Source of the DNA: an uncultured Planctomycetota bacterium
Lineage (GTDB): Bacteria > Planctomycetota > UBA1135 > GCA-002686595
Direction of reading: 5' to 3'
NCBI GenBank assembly: GCA_903829565.1
Contig: CAIKQM010000128.1
Location: 1 to 7,168 of the forward strand
DNA: 7,168 nucleotides
Made by a program: the position numbers and the translations under genes. Positions 1 through 5,709 of this stretch are shown here, in pieces. The notes beneath the pieces were generated by a model. It ran no database searches. It was not told where the DNA came from and saw only the letters and a list, made by a program, of their open reading frames with translations. How positions within the stretch are numbered: position 1 is the first letter of the stretch; every line of letters starts with the position of its first letter.

Positions 1-2016
1 CGATTGCGGGCCGTCGTGCAAGCGCAAGGCGCCACCATGCAACCCGCGCTGCAACTCGACGAAGTTCTGCTGTTCGACGAGCGAGTCGAACCAGTGATCC
101 ACACCACCCACGCGCGCCCAATGCGTCGGCAAACGCGTTCCATCAAAGCGCGCCAGCCAAGCATCGGCGCTGACGCGCGTCCACGACGGCAACGCCTCGC
201 GCGAAAGATCCTCGACACGGCGCAGGTCCTCGCAGATTTGACGCAGCGGGGCACCTTCGAAGGCCCGGCCGCCCTTCTCGTCCACCAAGGACAGCGACTC
301 CACGCCACGCTCGATCATGATGCGCTTCAACTCCGCATCCGTCGTGACATAGCGCGAACCCTTCTTCGTCGTCAGCTTGTACAGCGGCGGTTGCGCGATG
401 TAGAGGCGCCCTGCATCGATGATCGGGCGCATGTGGCGGAAGAAGAAGGTCAACAGCAGCGTGCGGATGTGGCTACCGTCCACATCGGCGTCGGTCATGA
501 TGATCGTCTTGCCGTAGCGCAGCTTCGACATGTCGATCTCATCGCCGATGCCGATGCCCAGCGCGAGAATGATCGTCTTGATTTCCGAATGGCCGAGCAT
601 CTTGTCGATGCGCGCGCGTTCGACGTTCAAGATCTTGCCCTTGAGCGGCAGGATCGCTTGGAAACGACGGTCGCGTCCGCCTTTGGCGGAGCCACCTGCA
701 GAGTCACCTTCTACGAGGTAGAGCTCCGACTCTTCGAGGTTGTTGCTCTGGCAATCCGCGAGCTTGGTCGGCAAGTCGCCCGAAGCCAAAGCGCTCTTAC
801 GCTGCACCAACTCGCGCGCGCGGCGCGCTGCTTCGCGTGCTTCGGCTGCACGCACGGCTTTTTGAACCAGAGCCTTGGCGATGGCCGGGTGTTCTTCGAG
901 GTACACCTCGAGATAAGGCGCCACCACGCCGTCGACGATGCCGGCGACCTCACGGTTGCCGAGCTTGTCCTTGGTTTGGCCTTCGAACTGCGGCTCGGGC
1001 ACCTTGATCGAAAGGATCGCCGTCAAGCCTTCGCGGAAGTCATCGCCCGTCGGCATCTCGTCGCCATCTTTGACGAGCTTGCTCTTCTTGATGAAGGTCG
1101 ACAGCGAACGCGTCAGAGCTGTGCGCAAGCCCTGGATGTGCGTGCCGCCACCGTGCGTGTTGATGTTGTTGACGAAGCCATGCACCGTCTCCGTGAACGC
1201 ATCGGTGTATTGGAAGGCGACTTCGACTTCGTACTCGCGATCGGGGTACTGCTCGGTGGTCGCGATCTTTTGCACATGCACCACGTCCGGCGTCAGCAAC
1301 TTGCGCTCGCGGTTGATGTGCGCCACGAAAGCCTGCAAGCCTTCGGGGTGGTGATAGGTTTCCTTTTGGCCGGTGCGCTCGTCTTCCAGCGTGATCGTCA
1401 CACCGCGCGTGCCCATCAGGTACGACAACTCGCGCAAGCGCGTGGCCACGCGCGTCCAGTCGATCTCCGTGGTGGTGAAGATCTGCGCGTCAGGCTTCCA
1501 GCTCACGGTCGTGCCGCGACGGTCGCTGGCACCCAGCTCCTTGAGCTGCTTCTTCGTGTCACCACGCTCAAAGCCGATGCTCCAGGCTTTGCCGTCGCGC
1601 TCGACAATCACCTCAAGCCATTCGGAGAGCGCGTTCACACACGACACGCCTACGCCGTGCAAACCACCGGACACCTTGTAGGCGTTCTTGTTGAACTTGC
1701 CACCGGCGTGCAGCTTGGTCAGCGCCACTTCGACAGCGGGCTTCTTCTCGGTCGGGTGCATGTCGACCGGAATGCCGCGGCCGTCATCGCGCACGGTCAC
1801 GCCACCATCAGCACGCAAGGTGACCCAGCAGTTGCGCGCATGACCGGCCAACGCCTCGTCCATCGAGTTGTCGACCACTTCCCAGATGAGGTGGTGCAGA
1901 CCGCGCACATCGGTGTCGCCGATGTACATCGCGGGGCGCACGCGTACGGCCTGAAGGCCTTCGAGGACTGTGATCGACTGTGCGTCGTAGGCTTGCGGTT
2001 GAGTTTCTGATGACAT
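1..2016 (-). CDS. gyrB: DNA gyrase subunit B (3' end outside window)
   Basis: ATPase subunit of DNA gyrase, which with GyrA introduces negative supercoils ahead of replication forks. The first 672 residues are visible and the frame runs off the window without a stop. The GHKL ATPase domain comes first: RPAMYIGD near residue 27, EVVDNSMDEALAGH with catalytic E46 and N50, DDGRGIP at 77-83, and the ATP lid YKVSGGLHGVGVS at 113-125. The transducer follows, with GFVNNINTHGGGTH and QTKDKLGN. The Toprim part has EGDSAGG at 436-442 (E436) and the metal-binding DADVD at 509-513. The expected RYKGLGEM motif has not appeared by residue 672. Instead, from about residue 575 there is extra sequence including RLPTH and DHWF, a Toprim insertion of roughly 95 residues or more. 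The start is the first ATG, 30 bases after the DUF721 stop, with no Shine-Dalgarno. ParE is a less likely alternative given the neighbours. Confidence 0.96.
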   Translation of the reverse strand, partial: MSSETQPQAYDAQSITVLEGLQAVRVRPAMYIGDTDVRGLHHLIWEVVDNSMDEALAGHARNCWVTLRADGGVTVRDDGRGIPVDMHPTEKKPAVEVALTKLHAGGKFNKNAYKVSGGLHGVGVSCVNALSEWLEVIVERDGKAWSIGFERGDTKKQLKELGASDRRGTTVSWKPDAQIFTTTEIDWTRVATRLRELSYLMGTRGVTITLEDERTGQKETYHHPEGLQAFVAHINRERKLLTPDVVHVQKIATTEQYPDREYEVEVAFQYTDAFTETVHGFVNNINTHGGGTHIQGLRTALTRSLSTFIKKSKLVKDGDEMPTGDDFREGLTAILSIKVPEPQFEGQTKDKLGNREVAGIVDGVVAPYLEVYLEEHPAIAKALVQKAVRAAEAREAARRARELVQRKSALASGDLPTKLADCQSNNLEESELYLVEGDSAGGSAKGGRDRRFQAILPLKGKILNVERARIDKMLGHSEIKTIILALGIGIGDEIDMSKLRYGKTIIMTDADVDGSHIRTLLLTFFFRHMRPIIDAGRLYIAQPPLYKLTTKKGSRYVTTDAELKRIMIERGVESLSLVDEKGGRAFEGAPLRQICEDLRRVEDLSREALPSWTRVSADAWLARFDGTRLPTHWARVGGVDHWFDSLVEQQNFVELQRGLHGGALRLHDGPQS

Positions 2017-2030
2017 GTGGTGTGTCAAGT

Positions 2031-2044
2031 GCGCTGGACAGCGC
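2031..2044. repeat. Short inverted repeat in the DUF721-gyrB gap
   Basis: GCGCTG and CAGCGC are perfect 6-base arms separated by two bases (GA), so a hairpin would need to open to a larger loop. It fills about half of the 30-base gap between the DUF721 stop and the gyrB ATG. No U-tract follows it, so it is not a standard terminator. In this GC-rich context it may be chance. Confidence 0.3.
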
Positions 2045-2046
2045 GC

Positions 2047-2451
2047 TTAGCCTTTGGACTTGTAGACGATCTTCGTGATGCGTTCGGCGCCGAGGATGCG
2101 ATTGGCGGCCTCAACCACGCCGGCGCCGGCGAAGGAGGAGAGTTCCATGTGATGCGCTCGCGAGGAGACTTCCACCGTCACGATGCCGCGTGTGAACTTC
2201 ACCGCGCGCGCGTGACGGCCGTACTGCACTCCTAGCGCGGTGTGCACGGCGTCATAGATCTGCGATTCCTTGGGCCTGCGATTCAGGCCGCTTTCACGCC
2301 AGTACACCTGCACCGAATCGGCGAGCTTGCGCAGACCTTGGCGCGGGCCGGAGGCAGCCACGATGCGCGCACGACGAGCTTCGGCGGAGTAACGGCCCTT
2401 AGAGCCGTTCTCCGCTTCGTCGTCGTACGCTCGCGGCTGGGGCGTGTTCAC
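2047..2451 (-). CDS. dciA: DUF721 / DciA-like protein, probable replicative helicase loader
   Basis: A 134-residue basic protein of the DUF721 family. DciA proteins of this family help load the replicative helicase DnaB in bacteria that lack DnaC or DnaI. The family-like part is residues 40-134: a helical stretch, then VHTALGVQYGRHARAVKF, the strand GIVTVEVSSRAHHMELS, an N-containing helix EAANRILG, and the final strand ITKIVYK. The first 35 residues are charged and low in hydrophobics, probably disordered. The start is GTG at 2451-2449, which overlaps the dnaN TGA in the 4-base string GTGA, implying translational coupling. There is no Shine-Dalgarno in front. Its place between dnaN and gyrB matches the DUF721 gene just before gyrB in mycobacteria (Rv0004), except that recF is absent here. 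Family assignment is fairly firm; the loader role rests on the family. Confidence 0.8.
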   Translation of the reverse strand: MNTPQPRAYDDEAENGSKGRYSAEARRARIVAASGPRQGLRKLADSVQVYWRESGLNRRPKESQIYDAVHTALGVQYGRHARAVKFTRGIVTVEVSSRAHHMELSSFAGAGVVEAANRILGAERITKIVYKSKG

Positions 2452-3590
2452 GCGTCAACCGTGATCGGCATGACGATGTAGATGTAGTTCTCGCCGAGCG
2501 TGAACTTGCCAGGGCTCGTGCGTTCGTTGAACTCGAGCTTGACCAGTGCGCCTTCAGCTTGCTTGAAGCCTTCGAGCACATAGTCCGGATTGAACGCGAT
2601 CTCGGCCGCGTCGCCCTTGAAGCTGACATCCATGCGCGCGCGCGCGCCACCGCGACCAACCGTCTGGCCGGTCAACGACAGCTCGTCACGCGTGAACTTG
2701 AGCTTCACTGCGCGCGTCTCGGCGCCAGTGACGTTCGCTACGAGGCGCAGCTTTTGCGTCAGCGTCTCGACATCGGCTTCGATGTAGTTCGAAGCTTCGC
2801 GCGGAATCGCGGCGCTGTAGCGCGGGAACTCGCCATCGATCAAGCGCGCGAAGATCTCCGCGTTCTTGGTCTTCAGGCCAATCTGCGTCGCGCCAAAGTG
2901 CAGGTGCACTTGCTCCAACGGGTCTTCGATCACGCGGCAGAAGAGGTGCATGCCCTTCGCCGGCACGATGGCGGGACGCGGACGGTCGACAGGACGCATT
3001 TCGAGCGGCGCGCTGGCGAGGGCCAAACGGCGGCCATCCGTGGCAACGAGCTTGAGACCCATCTCATCGACTTCGGCCAGGACGCCGTGCATCGCGTAGC
3101 GACCCGCATCCTTGGCCGTGGCAAAGGCCGTGCGCGACACCAAGCGATTGAAGGCACCTCCCTGCATCGAGAACGTTTGCACATCGCCGAAGCTGGAGAT
3201 GATCGGGAACTCTTCCGGATCCATCGTGACCAGCTCGCACTGGTCTTCGCCGCTCTGGATGGTGCAGGTCTGGTCCTGCGTCGACAGCGTCACCGAATCA
3301 CCGCCCAAGTCGCGCACGAAGTCCAAGGCCACGCGCGCCGGCACCACTGCGATGCCAGGCTCATCCACGCGCACCACACCGCTCTTGCCCGCATCACCCT
3401 CGGCTTGCGTGGTGACCGGAATGCGATAGCGCACCGAGCACTCGAGGTCCGTGCCCAAAATCTCCACGGCATCGAGCGTGGCCACAAGGCACACGTTTTC
3501 GAGCACGGGCTTGGTGCTCTTGCCAGGGATGACGTTGTTCACAACGGCTAGGCCGTCGCGGAGCTTGGAGCGGTCGCAGGTGATCTTCAT
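2448..3590 (-). CDS. dnaN: DNA polymerase III beta sliding clamp
   Basis: The ring-shaped clamp that tethers DNA polymerase III and other enzymes to DNA. The 380-residue protein is complete and close to the usual 366-380. Three clamp domains can be followed: the N-terminal domain starts MKITCDRSKL and contains EILGTDLECSVRYRI near 43-57; the middle domain contains GRYAMHGVLAEV at 163-174 and VATDGRRLALAS at 182-193; the C-terminal domain contains RLIDGEFPRYSAAIP at 249-263 and FNPDYVLEGF at 333-342. It ends YIYIVMPITVDA, where many clamps end in an MPMRL-like string. About ten extra residues near 60-73 (EGDAGKSG) look like a loop insertion. The ATG at 3590 is the natural start because the protein begins in the standard way there; the bases before it (CCGCACCTC) hold no Shine-Dalgarno. 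It follows the candidate origin and overlaps the next gene by four bases. Confidence 0.97.
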   Translation of the reverse strand: MKITCDRSKLRDGLAVVNNVIPGKSTKPVLENVCLVATLDAVEILGTDLECSVRYRIPVTTQAEGDAGKSGVVRVDEPGIAVVPARVALDFVRDLGGDSVTLSTQDQTCTIQSGEDQCELVTMDPEEFPIISSFGDVQTFSMQGGAFNRLVSRTAFATAKDAGRYAMHGVLAEVDEMGLKLVATDGRRLALASAPLEMRPVDRPRPAIVPAKGMHLFCRVIEDPLEQVHLHFGATQIGLKTKNAEIFARLIDGEFPRYSAAIPREASNYIEADVETLTQKLRLVANVTGAETRAVKLKFTRDELSLTGQTVGRGGARARMDVSFKGDAAEIAFNPDYVLEGFKQAEGALVKLEFNERTSPGKFTLGENYIYIVMPITVDA

Positions 3591-3660
3591 GAGGTGCGGT
3601 AGGTGCGAGAGACGAAGGGACGGAGACGAACAGAACGAACGAACACGTTGAGGGTGTCTC

Positions 3661-3720
3661 TCTACTCTCCTTCTAAGAGATATAGAGATTCATCATCTTC
3701 ATATAGGGCCCTTCATTTCG
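3661..3720. other. AT-rich block, candidate DNA unwinding element
   Basis: By my count 37 of these 60 bases are A or T (about 62%), in a window that is otherwise GC-rich. It contains ATATAGAGATT and CATCATCTTCATATAG. It lies directly beside the DnaA-box-like nonamer at 3719-3727, with a GC-rich GGGCCC between them. This box / GC patch / AT-rich order resembles the unwinding regions of known bacterial origins. I could not find a convincing run of DnaA-trio repeats in register. Confidence 0.45.
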
Positions 3721-3727
3721 TGGACAA
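3700..3727 (-). promoter_or_regulatory. Possible dnaN promoter
   Basis: Read on the minus strand, TTGTCC (3727-3722) and TATATG (3705-3700) are separated by 16 bases and match the sigma70 -35 and -10 consensus at four positions each. Transcription would start near 3693, giving a leader of about 100 bases before the dnaN ATG. The -35 overlaps the DnaA-box-like TTGTCCACG at 3719-3727, so DnaA could repress dnaN here; that is inference. The AT-rich surroundings make chance -10 matches common. Confidence 0.35.
3719..3727 (-). promoter_or_regulatory. Weak DnaA-box-like site TTGTCCACG
   Basis: On the minus strand this reads TTGTCCACG, two mismatches from TTATCCACA. It is the site closest to the AT-rich block and overlaps the possible dnaN -35. 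Confidence 0.35.
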
Positions 3728-3818
3728 CTGCAGGCGAGACGCGCGCAAGTGCCGAGGAAACAAGAGGCTTTGGAGTCGGTTTCGTTCGTGGAGAGAGCGT
3801 GTCAGGCGGTGGACGAAG

Positions 3819-3827
3819 CGTGGATAA
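3819..3827 (-). promoter_or_regulatory. DnaA box TTATCCACG
   Basis: On the minus strand this reads TTATCCACG, one mismatch (last base) from the consensus TTATCCACA. The same variant occurs in the opposite orientation at 3910-3918, which argues against chance. Confidence 0.6.
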
Positions 3828-3846
3828 GGCGTGCATTGCTCCACGC

Positions 3847-3855
3847 TCATCCACA
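3847..3855 (+). promoter_or_regulatory. DnaA box TCATCCACA
   Basis: On the plus strand this reads TCATCCACA, one mismatch (second base) from TTATCCACA. It faces the site at 3819-3827 across about 20 bases. Confidence 0.5.
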
Positions 3856-3909
3856 GCCGCTGGCGGAGGCCTGCCGAAAGCTGTGGAGTGGTGTGCACAG
3901 CACCCCTAC

Positions 3910-3918
3910 TTATCCACG
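3910..3918 (+). promoter_or_regulatory. DnaA box TTATCCACG, with a weaker copy following
   Basis: On the plus strand this reads TTATCCACG, the same one-mismatch variant as at 3819-3827. One base later TTATCAGCA (3920-3928, two mismatches) continues in the same orientation, giving a possible tandem pair with 10-base spacing. Confidence 0.6.
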
Positions 3919-3941
3919 CTTATCAGCAGCTCAACCGACAG

Positions 3942-3950
3942 TTGTCCACC
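3942..3950 (+). promoter_or_regulatory. Weak DnaA-box-like site TTGTCCACC
   Basis: On the plus strand this reads TTGTCCACC, two mismatches from TTATCCACA. It shares the core TTGTCCAC with the site at 3719-3727, and it marks the dnaA-side edge of the cluster. Confidence 0.3.
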
Positions 3951-3987
3951 CCGTGGGATGGGCTTTGATTTTAGTTCTAGAGAGAGC

Positions 3988-4025
3988 TGCAACCAAGGTT
4001 AGACCTGGGTCTATCCTTGGTTGCA
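3988..4025. repeat. 38-base near-perfect palindrome in the dnaA-dnaN gap
   Basis: Two 18-base arms (3988-4005 and 4008-4025) are complementary at 17 of 18 positions; the only mismatch is T3999/T4014. They are separated by two bases (TG). The left arm begins TGCAACCAAGG and the right arm ends CCTTGGTTGCA. It lies 55 bases past the dnaA stop. Neither side has a U-tract: on the minus strand it is followed by GCTCTCTCTAGAAC. It could be a transcription end structure for dnaA, a binding site for a dimeric protein, or a structural element of the origin. The sequence alone does not decide. Confidence 0.75.
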
Positions 4026-4054
4026 AGTTGTGTACAGGTAACGACTTGTGAGAG

Positions 4055-4078
4055 GGATGCTGACGCGGGTCAGCGTCC
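4055..4078 (-). terminator. GC-rich hairpin just after dnaA, terminator-like
   Basis: The arms GGATGCTGAC (4055-4064) and GTCAGCGTCC (4069-4078) pair at nine of ten positions around a four-base loop. It begins two bases after the dnaA stop, as expected for a 3'-end structure. In the minus-strand RNA the following bases are CUCUCACAAG, so the U-tract of a standard intrinsic terminator is missing. It may act with the second hairpin at 3988-4025, stabilise the mRNA end, or work with Rho. Confidence 0.45.
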
Positions 4079-4080
4079 GT

Positions 4081-5547
4081 TCACGTTGTGCGCTGGCGCA
4101 GCTGTGCCAACAGCTCTGCGACCGTGTCTCCGCACTGCGGATCGCTCTTCGCGAGGCCGTCAATCTTGTCGATGGCGTGCAGGACCGTGGAGTGATCGCG
4201 GCCACCGAAATAGCCGCCGATGTCCTCGAGCGAGTGGTTCGTCAGGCGCCGCGCCAGGAACATGGCGACCTGGCGCGCGTGTGCGATCGCATTCGTGCGG
4301 CGTCGTCCCTGCAGCTCGCTAGGACGAATGGCATAGCGCTGTGACACCGAGGCGATGATCTCCTCCATCGTCGGCTCACCGCGTCGTGCGACGAAGACTT
4401 CGCGTAGAGCTTCGCGCGCCGTCTCGACGCTGATGGGCGCGCCGATCAGGCTTGCATGCGCCAGCACACGCGTCACAGCACCTTCAAGCTCGCGAATGTT
4501 GCTCTCGATGCGTTCCGCCAGCAGTCGCGCCACGTCATCGGGGAATTCACGGCCTTTATCGCGGCTTTTGCGCTTCAAAATCGCCATGCGCGTCTCGTAG
4601 CACGGCGGTTCGATCTCGACCACGAGACCCCACTTGAAGCGCGAGACCAAGCGATCTTGCAGAGTCGGAATGTCCTTCGGCGGGCTGTCCGATGACAAGA
4701 CGATTTGCTTGCCCGCTTGGTACAGCGTGTTGAAGGTGTGGAAGAACTCCTCTTGCGTGCGCTCCTTGTTGGCGAGCAAGTGGATGTCATCGACCACCAA
4801 CACATCGACATTGCGGTACTTGTCGCGGAAGCGTTGCAGGTCGCTCTTCTCGAGTGCGTCGATGAAGTGGTTCACGAACGACTCGCACGACAGGTACAGG
4901 ATGCGCGCTTGCGGATTGCGCGACAGGATCGAGCTGCACATCGACTGCAGCAGGTGCGTCTTGCCGAGGCCGACCGGCCCGTGCAGGAAGAACGGGTTGT
5001 ACGTCTTGCCCGGTGCTTCAGCGGCGCCCGCCGCGGCCGCGTGTGCAAAGCGATTGCAGGGCCCCACGACAAAGTTGTCGAAGGTGTACTTGGGGTTCAG
5101 AACCAGCTCGGAGTGCAGCGCGCCCGGAGCCACATCGGCGCTTTGGATGACTTGCACCCCATTCCGGCGTTGCGGGGCTGCCGCGGGAGCAGCCGTTTCG
5201 GGGCGGGCTTGCGGGTCGCGCGACGGGATCAGCTCTGCGTCGACCTCGATCTCTACGGTGCGCGGTGATCCAAAGACCTCCAGCATCGTGTCGGCCAGCG
5301 GTTCGGTGTAGTTCTTGCGAATCCAGTCCTTGGCGAACTCGTTCTGGACCGCGAAGACCACGCGTTCGTCATCGACGCGGCGCAAGGCGCTGCGCTTGAA
5401 CCAGGTTTGGTACGGCTCCGCACGAATGCGCGTTTGGAGCGCACGCGTGACCTCGGCCCATGTGCGGGCGAGTGCGTCAGCATCCGCTGGTTGTAGCGGA
5501 CGGCTGGCGGCAGGCAGACTGGCAGCGGACAGGGAGCCGGTTTCCAT
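4081..5547 (-). CDS. dnaA: Chromosomal replication initiator protein DnaA
   Basis: The AAA+ initiator that binds DnaA boxes and melts the origin. Taking the ATG at 5547, the protein is 488 residues. Domain I covers about 23-94 (TWAEV..., PYQTWFKRS, FAKDWIRKNY). A short proline/alanine-rich linker follows to about 145. The AAA+ domain has Walker A GPVGLGKTHLL (190-200, K196), Walker B VLVVDDIHLL (249-258, D253/D254), sensor 1 SSD at 285-287, the arginine finger in RLVSRFKWG (R303) and sensor 2 in NIRELEG (R352). Domain IV ends with the DNA-binding signature GGRDHSTVLHAIDKI from residue 448. All key residues are intact. The frame is open upstream to a TTG at 5667, but that would overlap the -35 of the likely promoter and add 40 residues unlike DnaA, so I prefer 5547. 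There is no Shine-Dalgarno. It is transcribed toward the candidate origin. Confidence 0.97.
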   Translation of the reverse strand: METGSLSAASLPAASRPLQPADADALARTWAEVTRALQTRIRAEPYQTWFKRSALRRVDDERVVFAVQNEFAKDWIRKNYTEPLADTMLEVFGSPRTVEIEVDAELIPSRDPQARPETAAPAAAPQRRNGVQVIQSADVAPGALHSELVLNPKYTFDNFVVGPCNRFAHAAAAGAAEAPGKTYNPFFLHGPVGLGKTHLLQSMCSSILSRNPQARILYLSCESFVNHFIDALEKSDLQRFRDKYRNVDVLVVDDIHLLANKERTQEEFFHTFNTLYQAGKQIVLSSDSPPKDIPTLQDRLVSRFKWGLVVEIEPPCYETRMAILKRKSRDKGREFPDDVARLLAERIESNIRELEGAVTRVLAHASLIGAPISVETAREALREVFVARRGEPTMEEIIASVSQRYAIRPSELQGRRRTNAIAHARQVAMFLARRLTNHSLEDIGGYFGGRDHSTVLHAIDKIDGLAKSDPQCGDTVAELLAQLRQRTT

Positions 5548-5599
5548 CAGGGGGCGGATGGGTTCTGCAGGGGGACGGTCGTGACAGCGCTGCAGGGGG
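5548..5599 (-). repeat. C-rich dnaA leader with three CCCCCTG repeats
   Basis: In the dnaA sense strand the string CCCCCTG occurs three times: at 5599-5593, 5574-5568 and 5554-5548, the last directly touching the ATG. The first two extend to CCCCCTGCAG. The leader is strikingly C-rich and G-poor in the sense strand: over 5521-5640 I count 59 C to 27 G. No function can be assigned from sequence. A Rho-entry (rut-like) region or a regulator site are possibilities. Confidence 0.4.
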
Positions 5600-5636
5600 G
5601 CTGCTTGGCCGTGGGAGCGGCGCGCGCGGAAGGCTG

Positions 5637-5664
5637 ATTGTCGCGTGTCTGGATGCTCCGTCAA
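5637..5664 (-). promoter_or_regulatory. Probable dnaA promoter
   Basis: On the minus strand, TTGACG (5664-5659) matches the sigma70 -35 at five of six positions. GACAAT (5642-5637) matches the -10 at four of six, with a 16-base spacer. Transcription would begin near 5630, leaving a leader of about 83 bases before the dnaA ATG. It lies in the 162-base gap after the desulfurase stop, where a separate dnaA promoter is expected. The rest of the gap shows no other clear signal. Confidence 0.5.
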
Positions 5665-5709
5665 CAATCTGGAGCCGACTCGTCCGCAAGATGTGCGTGA
5701 GCGCGAGAC

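Larger units (their letters stand above)
3591..4080. other. oriC: Candidate chromosomal replication origin (oriC), dnaA-dnaN gap
   Basis: A 490-base stretch between dnaA and dnaN with no convincing gene on either strand. It is laid out in zones. Next to dnaA are two hairpins (4055-4078 and 3988-4025). From 3719 to 3950 there are five DnaA-box-like nonamers in both orientations plus short inverted repeats, such as GCTGTG at 3880-3885 facing CACAGC at 3896-3901. From 3661 to 3720 there is an AT-rich block, and 3591-3660 is the dnaN leader, with short GAAC repeats around 3627-3646. In many bacteria this gap is the origin. No box matches TTATCCACA perfectly, so origin function is inferred from position and composition. 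The 162-base gap upstream of dnaA is a weaker alternative, since it has no good box. Confidence 0.65.

Noticed and set aside
4..2010. A 668-codon open frame on the plus strand
   Set aside because: It is the antisense shadow of gyrB. The minus strand encodes every GyrB motif without interruption, while the plus-strand product resembles no family I know and is rich in R, H and L, as expected from a GC-rich antisense frame.
2023..2028. TTGACA on the minus strand just before gyrB
   Set aside because: A perfect -35 string, but it ends only a few bases before the gyrB ATG, so a -10 would fall inside the coding region. gyrB more likely relies on dnaN-dciA transcription.
2559..3551. A 330-codon plus-strand open frame opposite dnaN
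   Set aside because: An antisense shadow of dnaN, with the same R/H/L-rich composition and no recognisable domain.
3627..3646. Short GAAC repeats in the dnaN leader
   Set aside because: Only three or four imperfect copies of a four-base unit; too short to treat as a repeat element.
3749..4051. Small open frames across the dnaA-dnaN gap
   Set aside because: They run through DnaA-box-like sites and the palindrome, have no start signal and encode no recognisable protein.
3591..4080. ParB site (parS) or CRISPR-like array in the gap
   Set aside because: No match to the parS string TGTTTCACGTGAAACA, and no regularly spaced direct repeats.
5548..5667. N-terminal extension of DnaA from a TTG at 5667
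   Set aside because: The extra 40 residues resemble no DnaA domain, and the start would fall upstream of the likely transcription start near 5630.
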